A stretch of 64,000 bases of DNA from Rotaria sordida (taxonomy: Eukaryota > Rotifera > Eurotatoria > Philodinida > Philodinidae). Under the pieces are notes generated by a model. The model made no database searches. It was given only the letters and a program-made list of their open reading frames with translations, and had not been told where the DNA came from. The position numbers and the translations under genes are program-made. Below are positions 39,187 to 51,586 of the stretch, in pieces (position 1 is the stretch's first letter; each line of letters opens with the position of its first letter). The stretch is from the NCBI GenBank assembly GCA_905250125.1, contig CAJNOL010000687.1, positions 47,429 to 111,428 of the forward strand, written 5' to 3'.

Positions 39187-40672
39187 CTAGTGTAGTAATC
39201 TCATATCCTCAGGATACTCACAACAATAAAAAATATTTAAAAAAGAATTAGCGGAAGGAATATAAACGCCAATTCCTTTTCCAATAAAAGAAATTTGTTT
39301 TTTTATTTACCAATTTTTTGTTTTTTTGATGAGGATATAGTTAACATCCGCATTGTAGTTGATTTATCATTAGAATTAGAATCAATATGAATAAAACCTA
39401 AATAACAAAACAGATAGAAGATGAAAATTCATATAAAATATTGTTTTTTTCTTTGTACTTGAAATATCAACTAATTTTTCAACTGTTCCAATTGAATTAT
39501 TACTTCGACAATAATAGAGTACATTTGAATATTCATTTGAAAATACTGAAAATGATAATAGTGATGATTGATTTTTAGTTTTTATAGAATATAAATGATA
39601 ATCATAAATTTCTTGTCGATTATCATCAAGCCAAATAATTGATGGTATTGGATTAGCATCTGATGAACATTCAAGAAAAACATCAATATTTCTTGAACCT
39701 ATTAATGTTCGAACATTCGTTGTTATTTTGGGTGGATCTAGAAGAATTTAAATTTAATTTTTGACAATTAAAATAATTATTTAACTTACAATATACATCC
39801 ATATGAAATACTTTTGATATTCGAGTAGATTTTTCATTATCAGCAATACATTCAATGGCTTTTGGATCATATCTTGTATAATTACCCAAATGAAGTTCAC
39901 ATGTTTTTGCTTGACAAACAGTTCCATTACTTACTGTAAAAAATAAACTTAACTTTTTAAAAATTTTTATTCAATTTTTCTACTTACATGAAACAAGTTT
40001 ATCATTATGTGTTCGATAAAACCAAGTTATTGATGGCATTGGTCGACCCAATGCTGAACAAGAAAGACGAAGAGTTGAACCTTCGATAACAGTTCGTCGT
40101 TGAATAAAATTAGTATCATCAACAAATTGAGTTGGGACTATAATTTAAATAAGAAGATTTATTCAGATAAGCTGCTGTTTTTTTTTCATTATTTACCAAT
40201 AATAAAAAGGTCATATTCAGCAAAAACAGTTCGACCTCTTCCACAAATATATCTTCCTTCATCATCAATAGTTGGTCGCGAAATAATTAATGTAAAAAAA
40301 TATGTATCAATCAATGTTCCATTTGTATTCATACTTGAACTAAGACGACGTTGTTCAAGTCCTATACGATCTGGTGTATAGACAACACTATCTCGATAAG
40401 TCAATATATCAGGATTATGTGGTGGTCGAATGCGCATCCACATAACCTACAAAAAAAAACAATATTTTAATATACATACATATATATATTTGAAATAGAT
40501 TCATCTTTGCAAATTAAACTTTCATTCTTACTTCTTCAGCATCTTTTGTTGATGTTAATGTACATTGAAGTCGAACGCGTTCATTTTCTTGAACATCAAG
40601 TGTTTGAACATGACTAATATTAGCTGTGACTGAAGCGATAAAAATACTAATGAGTAGATACCACCAATCCAT
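39187..40672 (-). CDS. Three-Ig-domain secreted/surface protein (lachesin/IgLON-like)
   Basis: Seven minus-strand exons (40672-40532, 40446-40197, 40137-39988, 39933-39790, 39737-39459, 39397-39311, 39275-39187) join in frame to 379 residues. Residues 1-17 are a signal peptide. Ig1 spans about 25-130 (RLQC, then DEGRYICGRG), Ig2 about 131-228 (RLSCSALGRP, then IECIADN) and Ig3 about 229-320 (FLECSSDANP, then YYCRSNN). Each has the Cys pair, and Ig2 and Ig3 have a clear core Trp. Three-Ig proteins such as lachesin and IgLONs are usually GPI-anchored adhesion molecules of neurons. Here the spliced C-terminus (exons 6-7) is polar with no anchor signal. Reading through the exon-5 donor instead gives a short hydrophobic tail ending at TGA 39382-39384. 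Exons 6 and 7 are the least certain part. Confidence 0.75.
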
Positions 40673-42367
40673 TCATCAAAAAAGACGTCTGTAATATGGT
40701 TCGTCGTTTAAAAAAGTAATTAATTATAAACACGTATTATCATCTAATTGTACAAAGAAGAAGAAAAAAACAAGAAATGCAACATGTATTATATTAATAA
40801 AAAGTATGTCGCATTCCAGACTTCAAGTGTACGTGTGTACTGCAAAGCGATGATGAGAAATTTACTATTCTTATGACAATATAGTTCTTCTTAACTATTA
40901 TACTGTCGTGCGTAACAATCATTTGTATTCACTCATACTGTATTGGTCAACTCATTTCATTGTCTTCATCACATAATTCCATACATATATATATATGTGT
41001 ACGAGGCGATGATGAGTTCAATAAGAAAGACAACTGTTCGTTTTATTTCTTCCTTTACCTCTGAATACAGACGACTGTCGTCTTTAATTTAATGCGAGAA
41101 CAAGAATAATTACATTATCATCGTTGTTCAATATTTGCTGATAATTTGTTCTCAGATCAACTGTCTTGATACGCATCAATCGAATGGGACAATGATTGAT
41201 GATTTTGATAAATACACAAGAGAGAGACATTTAAACTATGTTTGATCATAGCTATACATATATTGGTCAATAGTGGGCATGATCTTTAGTGATTAATAAT
41301 CAAAAATAATTATACAAGACAAATGAATGTGTTAAGTGATTGAAGGCATATATAAAATGATATAATACATATAATATCGAAACCAATTTTAAGAAAAAAA
41401 AAATCTTTGATTGGTCATTCGTGGGCTACTGATTTCTTGTGAAAAATTTATTGTATGCAAATCAGTTTGCGAGTAGAACATATAGAAAAAAGAAATAAAA
41501 ACGAAAGATTGTATATGAAGATTGTACTATCGGTATCTGTTTTTCTTCCTACGCACCATTTATTATAACAATCATAAAAGAAGAATGCAGTTAGTTAATT
41601 ATATCTTTTGATACTTTTTTGTATATACATTGAGAAAATTCCTCAGCTTCTTAAATAGATCATATATAAATATATAAGTATCATAGTCAAACAATAATTT
41701 AACTGAAACTCTAAATTTGAAGAAGATTATGCGTTCGGTTCATCTACGTAAAACGTTCAATGAATATAGAAGAGTACGATTATTTTTTCTTTCTGATTTC
41801 TCTCAACAGTTAAAATAAGTAATTTTTTTTTAATATTAAATAGTGATATGTGAATCCAATACTAACAACTCAAACCAATATTTTCTTCAACGAAGAATAA
41901 TTAGTAGTTACTCATATTCTTTTTATAAGTTCTTTATTCTAAACAATATAGGTTAATATATAAATTCTAATAAATAATTTAATTTATTTGATAAACAAAC
42001 AAAACTCAAAAAAAAAACCAAACTAAACATTGACAACAAATATCAATTCAATCACATGTTTTTCATATTTTCAAACTCTGAATTAAAAACAAAAATAATT
42101 TAATCGATACGAAAAGAAAAAAAAATATCATACAAACAGTTTTCTATTTTTTGAGTTATACTAATAACTTTCTAAATAAAATCAAATATAATGAATTTAA
42201 TATTTAATAAAAACTCTTACTGTTGATTTGACTTGAACAATAGAAATAATATATGAGTTGATGCACTATGAACAACACCACTACAATTTAAATGAAAAAT
42301 ATGAACTTGAATGAAAAAGAAAAAGATATATGATTTACTCAGACCAATTGAATGGAGAGGAACGTCA
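40673..42367. other. Upstream region of the Ig gene
   Basis: AT-rich spacer expected to contain the promoter of the minus-strand Ig gene. There is an (AT)n tract near 40984-40996. I see no gene or structured repeat. Confidence 0.45.
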
Positions 42368-42960
42368 CTATTGTTGTCGAGATGAATATGATGAAAGACT
42401 ACTACGAATTCGTTCACGTGATACTCTTTTAAAAAAAACAAAAGAAAATGAAAAATTATTTGTGCTGATCTTACTTGACGTTTTCATAAGGAATTGTTTT
42501 CAATTGATTCTCATCTAAACCAACAGATTCTACGAGATCAAATCTATCGAACAAAAATCATAATATATTGATCTATTCGAAGAATATTTCTATATGCTTG
42601 ATTGTATCCAGAATTTCTGATAAGAATTGTTTTTGAGGAGATTTACTTCATCTAAAACATAAACTTCAATCTTATAACTTAAATAATAATAATAAACTAA
42701 CTTATGGCGACGAGCAACTACTTTCTTCTGTTGTGAATTATCAAGTTTATTATATATTGTTGTTTCATAGGATATATTTATTGCTTTTATTTATTTATCT
42801 TACATTACACGTTTACTTTCATTGAATTGTAATTCATCAATTGATCTGTTATATTAATGTCATACATAAAAAGTATTATTTGATTTATTTTCGTCTTACC
42901 CACGTTTTGTTTTATTTAATTTAAGAAATTTACGTTGTTCAGAGTTCCACTATCATTTGG
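42368..42960 (-). pseudogene. Fragmented multi-exon gene piece, unidentified
   Basis: The minus strand has several exon-like segments with plausible splice sites: about 42940-42895 (SEQRKFLKLNKTKRG), about 42850-42808 (SIDELQFNESKRV), about 42770-42705 (YETTIYNKLDNSQQKKVVA), 42543-42475 (FDLVESVGLDENQLKTIPYE) and 42425-42368 (serine-rich end, stop at 42368-42370). The last two join in frame through a good GTAAGA donor. The middle joins do not all keep frame, and no 5' part is visible above 43 kb. It is either the decayed 3' end of a gene or a gene whose small exons I have not placed correctly. The family is not recognised. Confidence 0.3.
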
Positions 42961-43662
42961 AAATGTACCAAGTATAAAAATGAATTCTATAGCATCTAAG
43001 ACTGTGATTAAACTTTCTTTTGATTTTATCTCAAAAAAAGTTTATTGAATGCAATTAGAAATCATAATAGTTTTAATCAAAATGAATACTTCCTCCTTGA
43101 GATATTGAATGTTCAAAGAAGGATCATTGTTCACAGAAAACATCAGAAAATAGACTTTTTTCTTGAAATATCTTGAGAAGAAAGTCATCTAATTTAATTT
43201 TTTGTTAAATACTTTCCTAAGAAGCGAAAATTCTAAGAGAACAGTGATAGCTCGCGAAGGAGGAAGATCGAGCAGTCCGAATTATTTCAGGCTTCTCCAA
43301 GTCTCATTGAGTACTTCTTACGAGTAAAATATCAATGCTATCGACATGCGAAGGTGGAACAACGTAGAGTTTGATCATGAAGTTTTTGAAAGATAACTGA
43401 AGTCTACCTTTAAGTTCATTGTTTTCATTTCACTATTTCTCAATTATTAATATTTCTGAAAAAATTGATGTAGCTATGAAGAATCTAAAACCAAAGACAA
43501 TGTTGTATTTGTTTTAATTATATCAACTCGATGACTATTAAATGTTGAATCACTCACTATTGTCTAGTGTTTGATTGTGTAATTGTACTTGTATTTAGTT
43601 TGGTTTGATCTGTTTGTAATATTAAAAATAAAAGTCTTTCATTCAATATTCTAGAAACAAAA

Positions 43663-43783
43663 AGGTGTGGGTGTGAGCGTAGATTGTCTCTTCATGCCCA
43701 TATGAAACCGATATCCATACTTAGTCACAATCATACCCACGCCCATACCCACAAAAATCGATACTCACACATTCATGCCCTTG
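43663..43783. repeat. TG-rich/CA-rich inverted repeat, copy 1
   Basis: A GGTGTGGGTGTGAGCG block is followed after CATGCCC by ATACCCACGCCCATACCCAC on the same strand, so the two halves can pair. Related structures occur at 48221-48348 and 60874-60948. It is just upstream of the broken ADP-ribosyltransferase gene. Confidence 0.55.
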
Positions 43784-44021
43784 GATAAGATTCATCAATC
43801 TATAAGAAGCGTCCGATACAACTCGATGTTTGTTTACCTAGCATGTTGTTCTATGTGTGTCAAATAAAAAAGCTTTTTCAGCGTTTTAATGACGAAAAAG
43901 AAATTTGTCAGTCATAACTGCAAGTGTCTCTCATTCTGTGGTTGTTAGTTGTCGAAAGCTGACGTATATAGAGGTAGAAAAAAATAGTTGTTGTGTGTCC
44001 TTGAAGACAAAAATCGATTTG

Positions 44022-46830
44022 ATGAATATGTTCGGAGCTGGCATCAAGTTTACAATGGGATTTGGTGATACGACTGGAAAAATGTGGGATCCTAACTGTA
44101 TTCGTTATCCTCAACAAGCGGCATCAATCCTCAATGCTTGTCCCGATGTCGAATTCCGTGAGAAACAAGAATTGACAATCATTTGGTTCGATATCGAAAT
44201 CGTGATGGACACTAACAATACGCAATGGATTAAAAAACGCTTGCACACACTTAATCCTTATGTGCTTTTCTATTCCGACATTGACCAGCTATCGCTTTAT
44301 CTTGAGACAGCTAAAAAGGAAACGATCATTTTGATAACGTTGCAAGGAAGCCATGCTTTTCTACCGGCAAAATGGAATGACAATGCTCAAATAAAATCAT
44401 TTCGCATTTCCAAATTCGATGAATTTTTATGAAGTGTTTGCAGATATCAGTCATTATTTGAGCGAAAAACTGGAAAATAAACACACTAGTGATCGTCTCA
44501 TGCTTGACGATTTGCTCAATATTTCACAACGTGACGTGAGAAACGAATCATTTCGTATTTTATGTTATCGAATGTATAAAAAAATTCTACTGGATACAAA
44601 TTTGATTTCTGATAACGAAGCCAAATTAGACTTTATCACACTTTGTTGTAATCACTATCGAATGGATTATGCCGATGATATTCTTCAATTTGAGAATAGC
44701 TACTCGTCAGACGACGCTGTTCAATGATATACAAAGAATTCATTTATTTACAGACTTGTTAATCGTGCTTTACGCACACAAGATCTCGAAAGTCTGTTTA
44801 TACTTCGATTCTATCTGCATGATTTGACAGAATGTCTGCGAAAAGATTGGAATATTTGGCGGAATAATGTCGACCGAGGTTCTCTCATTCGATTGTTTCG
44901 AGGTCAAGTTGTACAAAATCGTATTCGACTTGAACTCGAAAAAAATCAAGGAAAAATTGTCTCGATCAATGGTTATTGGTCGACAAGTCGAAACGAAGAC
45001 GTTGCAAGAATGTTCGGATCGATTGGTTCACGACCCGCCGAAACGAATGGTGAATCGATACTATTCGAGATAAATATCAATTTAAATGCGAGTGATTGTA
45101 TTCTTGCAGACATTAGCAAATATTCGGCGCTTCCTGCGGAAGAGGAAGTTTTATTCGATTTAGATGCAATATTTACTATTGAAAATGTTACCGAGAAAAA
45201 AGAAAATAATGTTCCCTATTGGCTTGTACGCATGAATGCAGTCAAGGACAGTGGAATGGCATGTATTCTTAAGAGTATTGAACAGCGTCATTTATACGAT
45301 TTAACTGGCTTCGATGTCATGTGGAGTGCGCAGCCAAGTGTCAATCTGTTCGAATGTTTGTTACAACTTAATAATCAACTTCATTATTTACATCGATTCG
45401 AAATGATGACACTTGATTGGTCGAAGTCAGTCAAGGTGAAAGAAGATGATGCACCACTGTTACATCATATCACGGCTGTAAAACTCATATTGAGTGTTGG
45501 ATCACGACCGGAATTGAATATCGACGAGCAAAAAATACTGTGTCAAGGGATTATGCATTTAACATTGTCGGTACATTTATTAACACTTGACAAACGCTAT
45601 GAACTCGTTCGATGGCCGCAACGTGCTGTCGGATTAATCCATTATAAAGGTTGCGATTATGTACGTGCTCTCGAGCAATGGACACGAATCATTGATGATA
45701 ATGGCAAAAGTGATCCGTTTCATACGGCAATCTGTTGTTTCTATCTTGGTCTTACTTACAGCAAATTAAAACAGTATAAACAAGCAATTGAAGCGTTTGA
45801 ACGAGCACTTGTTCACACTGATACTATGTCAGTGATTTTCGAAGCTCAATACCAAATGCAAATTGGCCATTCAACTGAACTCCAAGGAATCGAAACCTAT
45901 GGTTGTTATCCACCGGCTAGAGTTCATTATGAAAAAGCGCTCGATTTTTATGAAAGTCGTATTGAGTCTCCGGATGAAGTGGCGTTAGCGCTGTGCTATG
46001 CATGCAATTATTGGCAATTGTCATTTCTTCGAGAATGCATCCAGCGAAGACGCCAATCGATATTATTTGAAAGCGATTAATGTATATGACGCTATTTTCC
46101 TATTACAAGCACCACCACTTGTTCTTACTCAAGCTCGTCTTCTTATCGTTGGTGTTCTCTTTCATATTGCTCTCACTTACTACCAACAATTTTCAATGAC
46201 AGCGAAAGCTCAAGAATGTTTCCAACGTATTGTTACCTATTCAATAGAACATTGTCCATTTGATAGTTTCGCATTGTCTCATCGTTATCTTGAGGAGATT
46301 AATTATTCACATTATGAGCAATATGAGCAAGCAGTGGAACATTTTCAAGTTTCAGCAACTTTCTACGAATCGCATTCCCCTGATGATTATTGGGAATTAG
46401 CTCTATGCAACAAGTGGCTTGCCATGATACATTTCAAATTAAGGCTCTATCAATTATCGATCGACTATGGCTTAAAAGCTATTGATTTGCTGCAAAAACC
46501 ACGATCATCTCAGTCAACAAATAAATTCGTCGGTAACGAGTTCGCATTTTTGAAAAGAGTAACTTGTGTTCAACAAAAAAATCAAATAGCCTATAATGAA
46601 CACAATAACGAACAAGCTCTTTCTGAAATGTATAGGTCAGTATGTTTTTCTTCGATCATTGATCATTTTCTGACGTATCATTTATTATTTGATGTTATAG
46701 ACTCATCGGAGATGCATACGAACAAATACACGATCCCGATTTGTCACTAGCAGCATATGAATGTGTTCTTGAAATAAATCAAGATTTTTCGCCTATCTAT
46801 CTATTAGAAACAGTTATTACAGAAAGTTGA
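44022..46830 (+). pseudogene. Broken NAD:arginine ADP-ribosyltransferase with TPR repeats
   Basis: The frame reads an N-terminal region (from the first in-frame ATG at 44022), then an R-S-E class ADP-ribosyltransferase domain. The Arg lies in RLFRGQ (about 44896-44913), the STS motif in GYWSTSR (about 44971-44991), and the catalytic ExE in AEEEVLF (about 45139-45160). At least five TPR repeats follow (45.65-46.8 kb). Such enzymes move ADP-ribose from NAD to arginine; ART-TPR fusions are numerous in bdelloids. Three lesions are visible: a one-base-type frameshift near 44410-44425 at a T run, a TGA at 44725-44727 where the family has Trp, and a frameshift near 46000-46020. A canonical intron (46636-46700) precedes the last exon, which ends at 46828-46830. 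The lesions suggest a pseudogene, though the T-run shift could be a sequencing error. The true 5' start is unclear. Confidence 0.8.
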
Positions 46831-48220
46831 TTGGGAATTTTATTTAACAATGTAAAAGAAATGGAAGAAGCATCGAGTTATCAAAAAAAAAAGCATGGAA
46901 CCGTCTCAAACATCTTTATACGACCGTTGAAGGTTAACAGACGTCTTTAGTTTCTCTGAACAGTAAACACAAAGAAGAATAGTACCGAAATAATTTCCTT
47001 TTCCATCTGTTGGAGTCAATAAAAATCGACTTGAAAATAAAATAATTTTGTCTACCATGTCATGGAAATTTCATTGCCGTCAATTAATACTGCGTCATGG
47101 TCATTAAAAATTCGTATGCAGTGTGCGTCACAGAATATATCTTCAAGGTAGCTATTTAGAATCTGCATTTTGTGCTCTTTCTGAAAGCATGTTTCGAAAT
47201 TTTGTCTGACCTAAGATTGATTATCTATAAGAAAATGATTGAAACAAACTGAAAATGGTACTTGTTCATAGCTAAATTAGGTTTTATACAAAATCTATAT
47301 TCTTTATTGATTACATCTTGGAAAATGATATACGTTTTCCTAAGAATTACTTTACGCATAAAACTATATTTATCCGATCATCGATTCTTTTCTGCAAAAT
47401 TTGTCTTATAAGATACAAGCAATTGAAAATCTTTGTTCCAATATATAAGCGAAAAGTAGATAAGACATTTTTTCAAACAAATTTCTCTCTACAAAACTGT
47501 TTGATTGAACAACGTTTTGTATTTTTGAGTTGACTAGTTTCATTAAAAATACAATTTAGATCGAAATAAAATTCTGTATAGAATTCATTTTCAGTCAGTT
47601 CAATTATTCATTCACAGTTAACCAACTTTGAGCTCTGAGCATATATTCAGAAAGAGTGCACAATTTCAATACAAACTAATTATTCTGAAATCTCATCGAT
47701 TCTTTTAAATGGTCGTAAAACGAACGAACATTTTCTTGCAACAAAATCAAAATTTCTGATTTGAATTCTAATTGAATTACGCCTCATTTATATTATAGTT
47801 TTGATTAAATTCCATGAAAATCATTTGAAAATTGGTTCTAACTAAACATAATTTCAATTTTTGTAGTACGATACTTTGATTGATAATATCACAAGAGAAC
47901 TGTGTTAAGTGATAAAAAGCTTTTAAGTTAACATTTTCGTTATTAGATGATAGAATCTATCGAGATTTAGATATCGTGTAACTAAGTGCGTTCGACATTG
48001 AGATCACATTTTTCATCATACTTTATATCGTCAGATCGCGTACTAGATGATTGTGGCAACGAGTTAAAGGAATACTACGAATTAAAGACAAAATAGGGAC
48101 ATCATTAGAGAGGATACATAGATTTGTCTGATAGGGGTTGAGTTTAGCGTGAAAAAGTAGCCACAAAGAGAATGAAAATATCAAAAAAAAAGAATTTTCT
48201 TCTTAAAACCTCATTACGTC
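46831..48220. other. Intergenic region
   Basis: AT-rich sequence between the ADP-ribosyltransferase pseudogene and the transporter. Short open frames such as 47318-47533 look random. No structured feature is seen. Confidence 0.45.
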
Positions 48221-48348
48221 TTGGGTGTGGGTGTGGTTGTTGATATGGATGTGAGTGTAGGTGTGGTATGTCGAAGCGAGTGTGAGTGGAAAAAGACGTA
48301 CACTCTTACCCCTTTCCAACCACATCCACATACTTTACACCCATACCT
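48221..48348. repeat. TG-rich/CA-rich inverted repeat, copy 2, telomere-like
   Basis: It starts TTGGGTGTGGGTGTGG, continues TG-rich for about 70 bp, then turns CA-rich (CCAACCACATCCACATAC). The first block is nearly two units of TGTGGG. The two halves can fold on each other. Confidence 0.55.
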
Positions 48349-48384
48349 GTCACAATAATCGCAGAATAATTTGCTTCTCAGCAT

Positions 48385-48485
48385 AGAAAAATAAACCCCT
48401 TTCCAAAAAAATGTTGAATAATAAATCCTTTCATGGAAAGGTAGAATAAAAAACCCTCGGCCGTGGAATAATATATCCTTCACTC
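48385..48485 (+). repeat. Degenerate AATAATAAATCC minisatellite
   Basis: About four imperfect tandem units, each starting GAATAATAAATCCTTTC or a variant, cover roughly 100 bp. A related unit in the opposite orientation appears near 61360-61385. It lies about 340 bp upstream of the transporter start. Confidence 0.45.
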
Positions 48486-48824
48486 CAAATCCCAGTGTAT
48501 TGAGCTCTTCTTATTTTCATATAGCTTTGTTTTCATAAATCTTTCAAGGGCTTATGAAAAAATGTATATATATATATATATAAAGTCAAAGTCTATTATT
48601 TTAACCTTTTTTTACAGTGTAGAACAGAACACAACAAATTTACGTGTTTAATCTTGTGTTTTTTATCTATCTTTATATATAATCGCACGTTGTTTCTTTT
48701 TTTCGGACGACTATCAAAGTATAGGAGAAGAACGACTATTATCATCAAATATTGTTCACATACAAGATATTCAAAACTAACTCAATACTATTCGCTGTAT
48801 ATAAGTATTTAACTCTTGAGAAAC

Positions 48825-51586
48825 ATGGTATCACATACATTGAGTGCTGTCGATTATGTTCTTCTTGCAATACTTCTTCTATCTTCAGTTGTCATTGGCG
48901 TTATATTTGGATTTTTTAAATCGAAGAAAAGCTCAGCTCAAGAGTTTCTCTTAGGTATGATTGATGTACTCCTTTGATACAGTAATTCAAATCATACCTT
49001 TCTGTTATAGCTGATAGAAACATGTCAGTAAGTATAGTAGATGATGAAATAAAATTCTTTCTATTATTATGTACAGGCATTTCCAACAGCACTCAGCATT
49101 ATGGTGTCTTTTCTTTCGGCTGTTACTTTGTTAGGCACACCGAGTGAAATCTATATATACGGTACTATGTATTGTTATCAAGGTAAATATAAGATGTAGG
49201 CTTCGAACTGTAAAGTTTATGTTATCCTAGGTATTTCGTGGATAATTGCTTCAATAGTGACAGCACTTGTATTTGCACCGAAATTTCGCGAAATGAAATT
49301 TATAAGTGTCTATGAAGTATTTGTTTTTTTTCCTGTTTAACATTGTTTTCAAAGAAAAAAAAAGAAAGATATCTATTCAAGTATTTAGAAAAGCGTTTCG
49401 ATCGAGCAGTACGCATAAGTGTTTCATTGACTTACTCATTAATTATGGTGAGATTCGATTTAATTCTCAGATATTCGATTCAATTTTCTTTTTCATATAA
49501 AGTTTATTTACATGGCTCTTGTACTTTATGGACCCGCATTGGCATTTAGTCAAAGTAGAGAAAAAAAATGTTAAAGTGAAAAAAAAAATTGATTTTATTC
49601 AGCTAGTGGTTTGAATATTTGGCTCTCGGTTGTTTCAATCGGTGTGATTTGCACGTTCTACTCTTCTGTGGTAAACTCAAAATACGTCAGAGAAAAAAAT
49701 GTAAATCATTATCTATTCATTTATTCAGGGTGGCATGAAAGCAGTTATTTGGACGGACGTTCTACAAGCAATCGTAATAGCTGTTGGTCTTCTTGCAGTC
49801 GCTATTCAAGGTTCGAAAACAATGAGAATCATTTTTCAAAAAAAAATTGGATGGAAAATCTTTTTTTCTACATTATTTTAGGTTTGATTATACTCGGTGG
49901 TTTTAAACGGACATTTTCAATAGCATCACGAGGTGGCAGAATTGAATTTGATAGGTATGTAGACTGGATGAGGAGAGAATATTAGGGGACCAGAGTTGGA
50001 AGTACTGGGAGCGATATGCTGGCGAAAAATAGCAATTTTTTAGGATTTGATGCTGCCATTCGTCCCTGACCGCATATAGCTCGTGAAAGCCCTGCTTTAA
50101 TGTTGTTTCAAACGTATGGATATCAATAAATCGATGTTTATATTTATTTATAATTCATCAAAAAGAGTTGAATCTTAGTCATATAATAAGAGCTAGATTT
50201 GTTTAAGTCTCAACGTATTTCGTTTTCAGCATTAGCTTTGATCCTCGTACTCGTCATACAATATGGTCATTGCTCATAGGTGGTTCAATCAATTTACTTG
50301 CTACATATGGATTTAATCAAGCACAAGTACAACGTTATATGTCTATTCGTTCTACACATGGTACTAAACAAGCGTTATATATTAATGCAGTCGGTTCTGC
50401 ATTTGTCGTCTTTTTCTCGGCTCTAATTGGCGTTATCATCTATGCATATTATGCCGATTGCGATCCGTATACAAGGAAAGAAATTGAAGATATCGATCAA
50501 ATTCTTCCGTATTTTGTCATGGAAGTATTGAGTGACAAAAAAGGTTTACCAGGTGTATTTCTTGCTTGTATTTTTTCCGGTTCACTCTCAACAATTTCAT
50601 CTGGATTGAATAGTCTATCAGCAGTAATAATTGAAGATATTTACAAAGGATTATTGAATCGGCAATTGACTGATGAACGACAAGGTTTCATATCGAAAGT
50701 ATTGTCGGTCATACTCGGAGCTTTTGTCATGTTGCTTACTTATGTGGTCAGTTATCTTGGATCGATACTTAATGCATCTTTTTCTCTATTCGGTGTCCTA
50801 GAAGGCCCTATCATGGGTGTTTTCGTTCTTGGTTTTCTTTTTCCACGAGTCAATCGACGAGGTGGACTTGTCGGATTTTTCGCAAGTCTCCTCTTTCTAT
50901 TATGGATCTTTTTGGGTGCTCAAATTACAAAGAAACAGATGAAAAACGTCGGTTTACCACTATCAATAGCCAATTGTAGTGATACAACAAATACAAATTG
51001 GACAATAACGACCACTATAATGTCTACTTCTTTGAAGTAAGATCAATTATATTTTATAGATTATTAGTTCAATATGAAAATGTACTTTTCATTTAGACGT
51101 GATCCTCTTATTGATTTGTATTCGATAAGTTATATGTGGTACACATCGATTGCAGTTGGTACCGTTGTACTTGTTGGTAACATTGTCTCGTATTTGACTC
51201 ATCCGCTTCAACCTCATGAGATTGATCCGAAATTGATTATACCAGTGAGTGATGTGTGCTGTTGTTTCTTACCGGAACGATGGCGTGAATGGCTTCGATG
51301 TGGTGTCGATTATGAAATCTATCACAAGAGACAAGTATATCAATTTGAACATTTGCATTCCTCAATAGATAGAATTTGAAATGTTTTGTAGAACAATAAC
51401 AACGAAGTGGAAATGACAACAACTCACACAGATGGTACTAATCATACGAATTCAAGTGCACAAATTCTCAATACAGACTCGAAAAAGTTAATACGATCGA
51501 ATACGGTATCGCCAGTTCCAATTGTCTTTTCACCTTCTGTACCTAGCACAGTCAATGAAGCTCATGAAAGCTCGTCTGCAAATTGA
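48825..51586 (+). CDS. SLC5-family sodium-coupled transporter (SMCT/SMVT-like)
   Basis: Twelve exons (48825-48954, 49011-49027, 49077-49182, 49231-49316, 49382-49447, 49503-49554, 49603-49670, 49729-49810, 49882-49954, 50230-51036, 51097-51334, 51392-51586) join in frame to 639 residues. This matches vertebrate SLC5A5/6/8 proteins in length. The protein has about thirteen hydrophobic helices. Recognisable SSF features include DYVLLAILLLSSVVIG in TM1, DRNM after TM1, a KAVIWTDVLQ motif in the middle, NQAQVQRYMS in exon 10, and FSGSLSTISSGLNSLSAV. Family members couple sodium to uptake of monocarboxylates (including nicotinate), vitamins or iodide; the substrate cannot be read from sequence. 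The tail (exons 11-12) is cytosolic and ends Ser/Thr-rich. Exon 2 is a 17-base microexon. The exon-8 donor (GTTCGA) is weak. An AATAAA follows the stop near 51615. Confidence 0.88.

Noticed and set aside
3334..46080. Possible alternative genetic code with TGA as Trp
   Set aside because: Intact genes (transporter, P450, YpsA-like, second calcium sensor) end at TGA and use TGG for Trp. TGA at Trp sites occurs only in sequences that also carry other damage.
48214..48483. 89-codon minus-strand frame
   Set aside because: It runs through the TG-rich repeat and minisatellite; composition reflects the repeat units.
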